Assembly (NCBI GenBank): GCA_035654795.1 | Contig: DASRWC010000064.1 | Span: forward strand, 1 to 18,146 | Direction of reading: 5' to 3' | Source of the DNA: JAAYLC01 sp035654795 | Lineage (GTDB): Bacteria > Bacteroidota > Bacteroidia > Flavobacteriales > Flavobacteriaceae | DNA: 18,146 nt | Part shown: positions 1 through 7,240 of the stretch, piece by piece | How positions within the stretch are numbered: the first letter of the stretch is position 1 | Layout: each line of letters starts with the position of its first letter | Made by a program: the position numbers and the translations under genes | The notes under the pieces: model-generated | The model's input: the letters and a program-made list of their open reading frames with translations, nothing else | The model's database searches: none | Told to the model about the DNA's origin: nothing

Positions 1-22
1 AAATTGGAAATTGCGATTTTTT

Positions 23-763
23 TTAATTGCTCTTATTGAAAATTGAAAGCAATACATAAAGCAGGATGATAACCGGTATGGCGAGGAATTTTAGGCTTAG
101 GATTAAGAACAGAGACAGGATTAGGAAGATATATCTGATTCTATTTTCTTTAAAGCTCCACGTTTTGAATTTTAAAGCAAAGAGTGGGATTTCTGCATTC
201 ATGAGAACGCATCCTAAGATGGTAATCCCGAAAAGAAGCCACTGATTTAGAATCAGTTGTTCTGCCCACTCGGAATACTGAAATTCCAGAATCAATGGAA
301 GACTCAACACCAGGAGAGCATTGGCCGGCGTGGGAAGACCGATAAACCCTGAGGTTTGTCTTTCATCTACATTAAATTTTGCGAGCCGATAGGCGGCGGC
401 TACCACAATTATTAATCCGAAAAGGGGGATGTATTGTGTAAAGGAGAAATTCCATCCGTTCCAGAAATTAAAGAGCGGAAAATCTCTTGCTTCGTCGATA
501 ACGGACATATTTAGCAACTGGGTCATAACTACTGCCGGTGCGAGTCCGCTGGTGATTACATCGGCCAAGGAATCCAGTTGCAATCCTACCGGACTTTGAG
601 CATTTAAGGAACGAGCTGCGAAGCCGTCAAAAAAATCGAAAAAGATACCTAACAAAACAAACCAGGCAGCGGTAACTAAATCGCCTGCCACGGCAAACAT
701 AACCGCTAATGATCCGGAGAGGATGTTTAGCGAAGTGATCATATTGGGAATTTGTTTGCGCAT
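23..763 (-). CDS. pssA: CDP-diacylglycerol--serine O-phosphatidyltransferase (phosphatidylserine synthase)
   Basis: This integral membrane enzyme transfers phosphatidate from CDP-diacylglycerol to L-serine, giving phosphatidylserine, the precursor of phosphatidylethanolamine. The complete CDP-alcohol phosphotransferase signature DG-x2-AR-x8-G-x3-D-x3-D is present: D46, G47, A50, R51, G60, D64 and D68 of a 246-residue protein. The rest is mostly hydrophobic helices, as expected for this family. I start at the ATG at 763 (MRKQIPNMIT...) because the pssA N-terminus normally begins there. A longer frame reaches 826 but adds a sequence unlike the family and runs through the hairpin at 813-835. The gene is divergent from the PorV-like gene. 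It reads out of the window edge with no obvious terminator in the 22 bases left. Type assignment (serine rather than glycerol phosphate acceptor) rests on overall resemblance. Confidence 0.9.
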   Translation of the reverse strand: MRKQIPNMITSLNILSGSLAVMFAVAGDLVTAAWFVLLGIFFDFFDGFAARSLNAQSPVGLQLDSLADVITSGLAPAVVMTQLLNMSVIDEARDFPLFNFWNGWNFSFTQYIPLFGLIIVVAAAYRLAKFNVDERQTSGFIGLPTPANALLVLSLPLILEFQYSEWAEQLILNQWLLFGITILGCVLMNAEIPLFALKFKTWSFKENRIRYIFLILSLFLILSLKFLAIPVIILLYVLLSIFNKSN

Positions 764-812
764 AGGGTTTTCCGATAAAAACGGTAAAAGTAAAAAAGAT
801 TTTAGCAATCCG

Positions 813-835
813 TGCTTCCTGCACAATAGGAAGCA
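813..835. repeat. 8-bp inverted repeat in the pssA/PorV-like divergent region
   Basis: Perfect 8-bp arms TGCTTCCT (813-820) and AGGAAGCA (828-835) flank a 7-base loop. It lies 50-72 bases upstream of the pssA ATG and about 57 bases before the proposed start of the divergent gene. No T-run follows on either strand, so it is not a standard terminator. It could be an operator or a structured pssA leader; the function is inference. Confidence 0.45.
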
Positions 836-868
836 AAAATTAATGTTTAATATTCTGTAAAATAATGT

Positions 869-876
869 GATATTTG
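869..876 (+). promoter_or_regulatory. Candidate -7 box (GATATTTG) for the PorV-like gene
   Basis: GATATTTG differs by one base from the Bacteroidota -7 consensus TAnnTTTG. It ends 15 bases before the TTG at 892, the same distance range as at the other box-start pairs in this window. No clear TTG -33 element lies at the usual spacing, so this is weak on its own. Confidence 0.35.
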
Positions 877-891
877 TTCAAATTTTTATCC

Positions 892-1977
892 TTGAAAAAG
901 ACTGTTTTCTTTCTCCTTTTGTTGATTGCCACATCTCTGGGAGCCCAAACTGCCCGCAAATATTCAAACGAATTTCTGAATATCGGTGTTGACGCCGCAG
1001 CATTTGGTATGAGCAATGCCGTGGTAGCATCTACTGCCGATGTGAATTCCGGATACTGGAATCCGGCGGGACTCCTCCATCTTCAGGAACAAGAGGTGGC
1101 TTTGATGCATGCGGCATATTTTGCGAATATGGCGAACTATGATTATGCAGCTTTTGCCATGCCTTTGGATGAAAAAAGCGCCGCTGCCATTTCGCTTATT
1201 CGTTTTGGAGTGGATGATATTTTGAACACCACCAAACTTTTGGATGAAAACGGCGAACCCAATTATGCTAACATCTCCAAATTTTCCGCTGCGGATTATG
1301 CTGCCACATTTTCCTATGCGCGCCGGCTGACGGAAGACGGGCTCTTAAATGCAGGAGTGAATGCTAAAGTTGTTCATCGAGTTATTGGCGACTTTGCTTC
1401 TTCTTGGGGTTTTGGAATTGACGTTGGGTTGCAGTATCGGCCGGGAAATTGGTTGGTGGGAGCCATGGTGCGAGATATTACCACAACGTTTAACGCTTGG
1501 AGTATTGATAAAGCCAAATTTGCAGACATACAAGGAGCTGTGGACGGAGAAAACCAGGAAATGCCCGAAACAACAGAACTTACATTACCAAAACTACAGG
1601 TAGGTGCTGCTCGCAGATTTACTTTCGGTAATGATTTTTCCCTGCTTTCCGAAGTCAATCTCCATGTTCGGTTTGCGAAAACGCACGACATCATTTCCGG
1701 TTCATTTGCCAGCATCAGCCCATCAGCAGGTTTTCAGTTTGACTATACCAACCTTGTGTATATTCGTGCCGGTGTCGGAAATTTTCAAAACATCCTTCAA
1801 TTAGACGGCTCAGAGGCTATCGGTTTTCAGCCGAATATCGGGATTGGTTTTCATTATAAAGGAATTCAAGTAGATTATGCCCTTACCGATTTAGGGGACC
1901 AAAGTGCGGCGCTTTATTCCAATATCTTCTCTTTGAAATTGGATCTCGGAATTTTCAAAAAGAGTGCAGGATCCTAA
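892..1977 (+). CDS. PorV/PorQ-family outer-membrane beta-barrel protein
   Basis: The 361-residue protein has a cleavable signal peptide (MKKTVFFLLLLIATSLGAQ). A conserved block follows, with FLNIGVDAAAFGMSNA, then STADVNSGYWNPAGL, typical of the PorV/PorQ (UPF0164-like) family. The body is alternating aromatic and small residues suited to a FadL-like beta-barrel, ending in a strand with aromatic residues (NIFSLKLDLGIF). PorV and PorQ act in type IX secretion, PorV as the shuttle that receives cargo. This protein is only a relative, so a secretion role is not proven. Start choice: no ATG or GTG precedes the signal peptide in frame after the stop at 868-870. TTG codons exist at 874 and 892. I prefer 892 because the 874 codon lies inside a near-consensus -7 box (GATATTTG, 869-876) and 892 gives a normal MKK-type signal peptide. 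Confidence 0.72.
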   Translation: MKKTVFFLLLLIATSLGAQTARKYSNEFLNIGVDAAAFGMSNAVVASTADVNSGYWNPAGLLHLQEQEVALMHAAYFANMANYDYAAFAMPLDEKSAAAISLIRFGVDDILNTTKLLDENGEPNYANISKFSAADYAATFSYARRLTEDGLLNAGVNAKVVHRVIGDFASSWGFGIDVGLQYRPGNWLVGAMVRDITTTFNAWSIDKAKFADIQGAVDGENQEMPETTELTLPKLQVGAARRFTFGNDFSLLSEVNLHVRFAKTHDIISGSFASISPSAGFQFDYTNLVYIRAGVGNFQNILQLDGSEAIGFQPNIGIGFHYKGIQVDYALTDLGDQSAALYSNIFSLKLDLGIFKKSAGS

Positions 1978-2005
1978 AACAATTATATTCGGAATCTGAT
2001 CGTTT

Positions 2006-2425
2006 TTAGCCGGCCTTGTTTTCTATGGTGAGTTTGAAATATCGATTTTTACCTATGGAAACAAAGAAAAGCAGAACTCCCAGAAAAGCAAAAGCTACAC
2101 ATTGAAGAAGGGTTTCCACAAGGGGAATTTCGGTATAGTAAGCCATCAGATACAAAGCAAAGATGAGAATGATGTTTCCAAAGAACCAGCGGTCACTAAG
2201 GCGCGATCTTACTTGTAAGACATATTTTTTATCGGAATCCAAAATCAATTTATTGGAACGCATCCACAGATATTTGGCATAGACTTCAATTTCTTCCGAA
2301 GGGGAAGTAATTTCTATGGAAGAGTTGGAATACAAAGACCCTTTCTTCTTCTCGTTCACCATAATATCAGCGGCAATCAAACTGTTGCCATATGCCTTCT
2401 TTCTAAAGATTTTGATTGTTCTCAT
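2006..2425 (-). CDS. Small membrane protein of unknown function
   Basis: I do not recognise this 139-residue protein. The first 75 residues are soluble and look beta-rich, with alternating hydrophobic residues and several Lys/Ser stretches (residues 24-46 include EKKKGSLYSNSS). Two adjacent hydrophobic helices follow at about residues 80-96 and 101-124, then a short charged tail (GKNRYFKLTIENKAG). This suggests a cytosolic or periplasmic N-terminal domain on a membrane hairpin. It is the last gene of the minus-strand ettA-lipoprotein set, 48 bases after the lipoprotein stop. It converges on the PorV-like gene with 28 bases between their stop codons. No terminator hairpin is visible there. It could be a metabolite or ion-stress sensor, but nothing in the sequence shows that. 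Confidence 0.7.
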   Translation of the reverse strand: MRTIKIFRKKAYGNSLIAADIMVNEKKKGSLYSNSSIEITSPSEEIEVYAKYLWMRSNKLILDSDKKYVLQVRSRLSDRWFFGNIILIFALYLMAYYTEIPLVETLLQCVAFAFLGVLLFFVSIGKNRYFKLTIENKAG

Positions 2426-2473
2426 CTTCCATTTTTTTGACTTCCTAAGATAACATTTTTTGAATTCATAGGC

Positions 2474-2917
2474 CTATTCTTTTGCACAGAAGACTCCCCA
2501 GATCATTATTCCGTCTTTTTTATTGTTTATTTTGACGGTCTCTTTATCCACTACTTGGAAGTCTCCGGGTGTGGAAAGAGACTCATCAAAAACACTTTCA
2601 ACAGCAAATTGTGGATTTTTGAAGGAAATTACATTCCAATCTCCCTCCACCCGATAAGTTCCTTTTTCCCAAATCTTGATTACCTTATCTTTCGTTTCGG
2701 GTTGGGGAATACTTTTCAGATCCAAGAGAAAGGTGTTGTTTTCATAAAATTTCAGATAAATATCGGCCACTCCATTTCCCAAACTGTGAAATTTTGTGAC
2801 CTCTTTTTTTCCAAGGGATATACCTTTTGATTCTTTTGAAGCATCAATGGTTTGCTTCTTTGGTCCACAGGAAAGAATCGTGATAGTTATGAAAAACAGG
2901 CCAATGAATTTTCTCAT
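2474..2917 (-). CDS. Predicted lipoprotein of unknown function
   Basis: The 147-residue protein begins with a lipoprotein signal: basic MRK, a hydrophobic core, and lipobox I-L-S-C with the lipidated Cys at residue 17, followed by G-P-K-K. The mature part is small and beta-rich with many Lys/Asp turns and a segment KGTYRVEGDWNVISF, reminiscent of small lipocalin-like or META/NlpE-type barrel proteins. I cannot assign a family with confidence. Its ATG follows the ettA stop codon after one base (TAA-T-ATG on the minus strand), so it is almost certainly cotranscribed and probably translationally coupled with ettA. One Cys near the C-terminus (FCAKE) has no obvious partner. Confidence 0.75.
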   Translation of the reverse strand: MRKFIGLFFITITILSCGPKKQTIDASKESKGISLGKKEVTKFHSLGNGVADIYLKFYENNTFLLDLKSIPQPETKDKVIKIWEKGTYRVEGDWNVISFKNPQFAVESVFDESLSTPGDFQVVDKETVKINNKKDGIMIWGVFCAKE

Positions 2918-2918
2918 A

Positions 2919-4610
2919 TTATCGGATTAGACGTTTGTATTTGATTCGTTGTGGAAGAATATCCCCTCCCAAACGTTTTTTCTTATTTTCTTCATAGTCA
3001 CTAAATCCTCCTTCAAAGAAATAGACTTCGCTATTTCCTTCAAAAGCAAGAATATGCGTACAAATCCTGTCTAGAAACCAGCGATCGTGACTGATAACAA
3101 CGGCGCATCCTGCGAAGTTTTCCAATCCTTCCTCCAGAGCACGAAGCGTGTTTACATCCAGATCGTTCGTGGGTTCATCCAGCAACAAAACGTTTCCTTC
3201 TTCTTTAAGCGTCATGGCCAGATGCAGACGGTTTCTCTCTCCTCCGGAAAGCATAGAAACTTTTTTGTTTTGTTCGCTTCCGCTAAAATTAAATCGACTC
3301 AGATAGGCTCTTGAATTTACCTGTCTTCCTCCCATCATGATAAGTTCTTGACCGTCACTGAAGTTTTCCCAAATGGTCTTGTTCGGGTCGATATTGCTGT
3401 GCGTTTGATCTACATAGGCAATTTTTGCTGTATCTCCCACAATGAATTCGCCTTTATCGGGAGTCTCCTCACCCATTATCATTCTGAATATGGTTGTTTT
3501 TCCTGCACCGTTAGGCCCGATAATACCCACAATTCCTGCCTGTGGAAGTGTGAAATTCAGGTTGTCATAGAGTAATTTATCACCATAAGCTTTCGCCACC
3601 CCATTTGCTTCAATCACATTTGTGCCAAGTCGGGGACCATTGGGAATGTAGATTTCCAGTTTTTCATCCAGCTGCTTTTGGTCTTGATTTAGAAGCTTGT
3701 CATAATTTTTAAGACGGGCTTTTTGTTTAGTTTGTCTTCCCTTAGGACCTTGTCTCACCCATTCCAACTCGCGTTCCAGTGTTTTCTGACGTTTTCCTGC
3801 CTGTTTTTGTTCCTGTGCCAACCGTTTTGCTTTTTGTTCCAGCCAGGAGGAATAGTTTCCTTTCCACGGAATTCCCTCTCCCCTATCCAGTTCCAAAATC
3901 CATCCCGCCACGTTGTCCAAGAAATAACGGTCGTGAGTTACGGCAATTACGGTTCCTTTATATTGTGCCAAATGGTGTTCCAGCCAATGCACGCTTTCTG
4001 CATCTAAATGGTTTGTAGGCTCATCCAGAAGCAGTACATCCGGTTCCCGCAGCAGTAATCGACACAGCGCCACTCTGCGGCGTTCTCCCCCTGATAGTAC
4101 GCTAATGGGAGTGTCGGGATCGGGAGTACGGAGGGCATCCATGGCGATTTCCAGTTTGGTGTCCAATTCCCAGGCATTGGTAGCATCAATTTTATCTTGA
4201 AGCTTGGCCTGTTTATTCATCAATTCCTCCATTTTATCCGGATTCTCATACACTTCCGGAAGACCAAACATATCGTTGATCTTATTGTACTCGTCCAGCA
4301 CATCCACTACTTCCTGCACTCCTTCTTTTACGACTTCAATCACCGTTTTGGATTCATCCAGTTGCGGCTCCTGCTCAAGATAACCCACGGTATAGCCAGG
4401 AGCGAAAACCACATCACCTTGGTAATTTTTATCTACTCCGGCAATGATTCGTAAAAGTGTAGATTTTCCACTTCCGTTCAAACCGAGGATCCCGATTTTC
4501 GCACCGTAGAAAAAGCTGAGGTAAATATTTTTTAATACCGGTGTCTGGGCATTTTGATAGGTTTTAGTAACCCCCGACATCGAAAAAATTACTTTTTTAT
4601 CGTCAGACAT
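2919..4610 (-). CDS. ettA: Energy-dependent translational throttle protein EttA (ABC-F ATPase)
   Basis: EttA is a cytosolic ABC-F protein that binds the ribosomal E site and, in E. coli, gates the first elongation step according to the ATP/ADP ratio. The 563-residue product has two nucleotide-binding domains. The first has Walker A GLNGSGKST (43-51), signature LSGGE (172-176) and Walker B LLLDE with E197. The second has Walker A GPNGAGKTT (365-373), signature LSGGE (454-458) and Walker B LLLDE with E479. Between them a charged helical linker (about 257-310, containing LEWVRQGPKGRQTKQKAR) matches the P-site-tRNA-interaction motif. An arm-like insertion lies at about 95-145. Length is close to E. 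coli EttA (about 555). The C-terminus (RRIKYKRLIR-like) also fits EttA rather than antibiotic-resistance ABC-F proteins. It sits 46 bases after the dinB-like gene and 1 base before the lipoprotein. Confidence 0.95.
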   Translation of the reverse strand: MSDDKKVIFSMSGVTKTYQNAQTPVLKNIYLSFFYGAKIGILGLNGSGKSTLLRIIAGVDKNYQGDVVFAPGYTVGYLEQEPQLDESKTVIEVVKEGVQEVVDVLDEYNKINDMFGLPEVYENPDKMEELMNKQAKLQDKIDATNAWELDTKLEIAMDALRTPDPDTPISVLSGGERRRVALCRLLLREPDVLLLDEPTNHLDAESVHWLEHHLAQYKGTVIAVTHDRYFLDNVAGWILELDRGEGIPWKGNYSSWLEQKAKRLAQEQKQAGKRQKTLERELEWVRQGPKGRQTKQKARLKNYDKLLNQDQKQLDEKLEIYIPNGPRLGTNVIEANGVAKAYGDKLLYDNLNFTLPQAGIVGIIGPNGAGKTTIFRMIMGEETPDKGEFIVGDTAKIAYVDQTHSNIDPNKTIWENFSDGQELIMMGGRQVNSRAYLSRFNFSGSEQNKKVSMLSGGERNRLHLAMTLKEEGNVLLLDEPTNDLDVNTLRALEEGLENFAGCAVVISHDRWFLDRICTHILAFEGNSEVYFFEGGFSDYEENKKKRLGGDILPQRIKYKRLIR

Positions 4611-4656
4611 TTTATTATCAGATTAAATTATTGTTTTGTTATTTAAGAGGGCGAAG

Positions 4657-5124
4657 TTAATGCAGATTTAGTAATCTCAACACTATGAGTAACTGGCCTG
4701 TATGGTATGCACAATGCTCTATAACCAAGAGCACTTCACGCAGCAGGGTTTGATTTCCTTCCCCATTTTTTACTACCCCGTCCAGTGGATTCTTCTCATC
4801 CAGAAGGAAGTTTCGGAGTCTATTTCTATCGGCAAAGTATTCGGCTTTGAGATCTTCCCAATCCCTGGCATTTTTGCATATTTTATCTTTGGGCCAATAA
4901 TAGTCGGGCCATTTTGGTTTTTTATAATCGTCGGAACAGGTGAATTTCACAATGTCTTTTTGAGCGAAGACAATATGGAAGAACAGCTCGTAAAAAGAAT
5001 ATGGAAGATCATAAGGTCTTGTGTTGATATCCTCAAAAGTGATTTTTTCCAGCATTTCCGAGACCGGCATAAAAGCCTCTCCGCCTTCCAAATGTTTCGC
5101 TAACTGTATCCGGAGTAAATTCAT
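4657..5124 (-). CDS. DinB-superfamily (DinB/YfiT-like) putative metalloprotein
   Basis: The 155-residue protein has the shape of a DinB/YfiT four-helix bundle. Three histidines are in the pattern that binds a divalent metal in this superfamily: H50 in the second helix (LFFHI), and H137 and H141 in the last helix (EHCAYHTGQ). Characterised relatives include bacillithiol or mycothiol transferases and DNA-damage-induced proteins of unknown activity; the substrate here cannot be read from the sequence. Residues 64-84 form an unusually aromatic, proline- and lysine-rich loop (KKPKWPDYYWPKDK). The gene lies 11 bases after the small membrane protein gene and 46 bases before ettA, so the three may be cotranscribed. 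Confidence 0.85.
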   Translation of the reverse strand: MNLLRIQLAKHLEGGEAFMPVSEMLEKITFEDINTRPYDLPYSFYELFFHIVFAQKDIVKFTCSDDYKKPKWPDYYWPKDKICKNARDWEDLKAEYFADRNRLRNFLLDEKNPLDGVVKNGEGNQTLLREVLLVIEHCAYHTGQLLIVLRLLNLH

Positions 5125-5135
5125 AGTCGTATTTT

Positions 5136-5318
5136 TTACACCCTTCCTTTTAGTGCATTAAAAACCCAGGCAATGGCAAAAAAACCGATTCCTACCGATG
5201 CAAATCCCCAGCCGGCCACATCATCATATCGAAATGCACCAAGACCAATCATTAGGAGTCCCACAAGTATCATTATAAAAGTGGCCCAAGCCAGCACCGT
5301 GTTTTTGTTCATCCCCAT
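5136..5318 (-). CDS. Small two-helix membrane protein, CAL67264 type
   Basis: The 60-residue protein has two hydrophobic helices (about residues 8-28 and 36-56) separated by the short polar turn RYDDVAGWG. The sequence closely resembles what I remember as the CAL67264 family of small flavobacterial membrane proteins; their function is unknown. Two in-frame ATGs exist, at 5318 and 5312. The second (MNKNTVLAW) may be the true start, since family members I recall begin MNKNT. It is the first gene of the minus-strand run leading to the DinB-like protein and EttA. Confidence 0.8.
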   Translation of the reverse strand: MGMNKNTVLAWATFIMILVGLLMIGLGAFRYDDVAGWGFASVGIGFFAIAWVFNALKGRV

Positions 5319-5348
5319 AATTATCTGTTCGTTTTAAAAATGAGAAAC

Positions 5349-5387
5349 AAATATCGTGAATATTAAATGTAAATATGAAATATCGTG
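5349..5387. repeat. Pair of 10-bp direct repeats AAATATCGTG
   Basis: AAATATCGTG occurs at 5349-5358 and again at 5378-5387, 29 bases start to start, in the 218-base divergent region between the small membrane gene (minus) and the carboxylase gene (plus). The first copy overlaps a near-consensus minus-strand -7 box (GATATTTG on the minus strand, 5348-5355), 29 bases before the 5318 start. Paired sites overlapping a promoter could be operator half-sites. In A+T-rich DNA chance is a real alternative. Nothing else recognisable lies in this gap apart from the carboxylase promoter. Confidence 0.35.
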
Positions 5388-5510
5388 TACTTTGATTTGC
5401 TTTTCATCTTCAATATATTAACACAAAGAGGAACATCTTTTATCAATTTCTCCCATTCCACACAAGGTTTTTTTCGTTGATTCTCCTTAATTCTAATTAG
5501 CCGTATTTTG

Positions 5511-5518
5511 TATTTTTG
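5511..5518 (+). promoter_or_regulatory. -7 promoter box (TATTTTTG) of the carboxylase gene
   Basis: TATTTTTG matches the Bacteroidota -7 consensus TAnnTTTG exactly and ends 18 bases before the ATG at 5537. No TTG is seen at the usual -33 spacing. The box contains an in-frame TTG (5516) that a gene caller may take as the start codon. Transcription from this box would begin after it, making that start impossible. Confidence 0.6.
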
Positions 5519-5536
5519 CCAAAATCGCAAAATTTT

Positions 5537-7165
5537 ATGGACATCAACTTCAATAAAAACGAAGACTACAATAAACTTCTTGTTTCCGACTTAAAAAACA
5601 AATTGGCTAAGGTTCATCTTGGTGGTGGAGAAAAAAGAATCAAGCATCAGCATGAACAGGGAAAACTGACTGCCCGAGAGCGTATAGATTTTCTAATTGA
5701 CCCCAAAAAACCGAGCTTGGAAATTGGCGCTTTTGCAGGCGAAGGCATGTATAAAGAACATGGCGGTGCTCCCAGTGCCGGCGTAGTAGTAAAAATTGGT
5801 TATATATCAGGAAAACAATGTATAGTTGTAGCCAATGATGCCACTGTGAAAGCAGGTGCTTGGTTTCCTATTACAGCAAAAAAGAATTTGCGAGCTCAAG
5901 AGATAGCCATTGAAAACAGGCTGCCGATTATTTATTTAGTGGACAGCGCGGGTGTATATTTACCGATGCAGGATGAGATTTTCCCGGATAAAGAGCATTT
6001 CGGTCGCATTTTTAGAAACAACGCCATTATGAGCAGTATGGGAATTACCCAAATAGCCGCTGTTATGGGGAGTTGTGTGGCGGGAGGTGCTTATCTTCCC
6101 ATAATGAGTGATGAAGCTTTGATTGTGGATAAAACCGGAAGTATCTTTTTAGCCGGAAGCTATTTGGTTAAAGCGGCTATTGGGGAAACCATTGATAATG
6201 AAACCTTAGGTGGCGCCACCACACATAGCGAAATCAGCGGAGTAACCGATTATAAGGCCGAAAACGATCAGGATGCTCTGACCCGAATTCGGAATATTGT
6301 ATCAAAGATTGGCGATTTTGAGAAGGCCGGATTTAACAGAGAGAAGGCCAAAAAACCCATTGAAGATCCGAAAGAAATTTACGGAATTCTACCTCGGTCA
6401 AGAGCTGAACAGTATGATATGCGTGAAATTATTATGCGACTTGTGGATGGCGGCGACTTCGAAGAGTATAAAGAAGGATACGGTCAGACCATTCTCACCG
6501 GATATGCCCGTATAGACGGCTGGGCTGTGGGAATTGTGGCGAATCAACGTAAGATTGTGAAAACCAAACAGGGAGAAATGCAATTTGGTGGCGTAATATA
6601 TAGTGATAGTGCCGATAAGGCCACGAGATTTATAGCCAATTGTAATCAGAAAAAAATTCCCTTAGTTTTTCTTCAGGACGTCACAGGATTTATGGTAGGC
6701 AGTAAAAGCGAACATGGCGGCATTATAAAAGATGGTGCCAAGATGGTAAATGCCGTGAGCAACAGTGTGGTTCCGAAATTTACTATTGTGATTGGAAACA
6801 GCTATGGTGCCGGAAACTATGCCATGTGTGGCAAAGCTTACGATCCGCGATTAATTGTAGCATGGCCAAGTGCAGAGCTGGCAGTAATGAGCGGAAACAG
6901 TGCAGCTAAGGTACTCCTCCAGATAGAAACTGCGTCGTTAAAAAAACAGGGAAAGGAAATTTCAGAAGAAGAAGAAAAGGAACTTTACGATAAAATTAAA
7001 GCGCGATATGATGAGCAAATTTCTCCTTATTATGCAGCCGCTCGGCTATGGACCGATGCGGTGATTGACCCTCTCGAAACCAGAACTTGGATTTCTATGG
7101 GAATTGAAGCGGCAAACCATGCGCCTATTGAAAAACCCTTTAATATGGGTGTGCTTCAGGTGTAA
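5537..7165 (+). CDS. Acyl-CoA carboxylase beta (carboxyltransferase) subunit, methylcrotonyl-CoA carboxylase type
   Basis: This subunit moves the carboxyl group from carboxybiotin onto an acyl-CoA. The 542-residue protein has both crotonase-like halves. The N-terminal half has the oxyanion region GSCVAGGAYLPIMSDE (178-193). The C-terminal half has GNSYGAGNYAMCGKAYDPR (420-438). Both blocks match the 3-methylcrotonyl-CoA/geranyl-CoA carboxylase branch better than propionyl-CoA carboxylase. Methylcrotonyl-CoA is a leucine breakdown product, so that substrate is the likeliest, but it is inference. Relative to the human MCC beta subunit as I remember it, about 12 extra residues lie at roughly 337-349 (QRKIVKTKQGEMQ), and a Lys/Glu-rich stretch at 468-488 is also longer. 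I start at ATG 5537 because an upstream in-frame TTG (5516) is within the promoter box. No biotin carboxylase subunit is in the window. A strong terminator follows. Confidence 0.9.
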   Translation: MDINFNKNEDYNKLLVSDLKNKLAKVHLGGGEKRIKHQHEQGKLTARERIDFLIDPKKPSLEIGAFAGEGMYKEHGGAPSAGVVVKIGYISGKQCIVVANDATVKAGAWFPITAKKNLRAQEIAIENRLPIIYLVDSAGVYLPMQDEIFPDKEHFGRIFRNNAIMSSMGITQIAAVMGSCVAGGAYLPIMSDEALIVDKTGSIFLAGSYLVKAAIGETIDNETLGGATTHSEISGVTDYKAENDQDALTRIRNIVSKIGDFEKAGFNREKAKKPIEDPKEIYGILPRSRAEQYDMREIIMRLVDGGDFEEYKEGYGQTILTGYARIDGWAVGIVANQRKIVKTKQGEMQFGGVIYSDSADKATRFIANCNQKKIPLVFLQDVTGFMVGSKSEHGGIIKDGAKMVNAVSNSVVPKFTIVIGNSYGAGNYAMCGKAYDPRLIVAWPSAELAVMSGNSAAKVLLQIETASLKKQGKEISEEEEKELYDKIKARYDEQISPYYAAARLWTDAVIDPLETRTWISMGIEAANHAPIEKPFNMGVLQV

Positions 7166-7203
7166 ATTTTACCGTTAACTTTTTAGTATAATCTTAACAT
7201 TTT

Positions 7204-7236
7204 CAGAGACACACGTTTGTGTGTCTCTGTTTTTTT
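7204..7236 (+). terminator. Intrinsic terminator after the carboxylase gene
   Basis: A perfect 11-bp stem, CAGAGACACAC (7204-7214) with GTGTGTCTCTG (7219-7229), closes on the loop GTTT and is followed by seven T residues (7230-7236) on the plus strand. On the minus strand the stem is followed by GAAAATG rather than T, so it should end mainly the plus-strand carboxylase transcript. The icmF transcript coming the other way would read through the stem. Confidence 0.9.
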
Positions 7237-7240
7237 GTTA

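Noticed and set aside
764..826. Upstream extension of pssA to an ATG at 826
   Set aside because: The added residues are unlike PssA N-termini and the extension crosses the 813-835 inverted repeat; the ATG at 763 gives a normal family start.
874..1977. Calling the first plus-strand gene porV or porQ outright
   Set aside because: It shares the family blocks but differs from both at the N-terminal motif and has no T9SS genes beside it, so only the broader family name is justified.
3087..4454. Several plus-strand open frames of 75-94 codons opposite ettA
   Set aside because: They mirror a strongly conserved gene on the other strand, overlap one another, and have no promoter box or recognisable domain.
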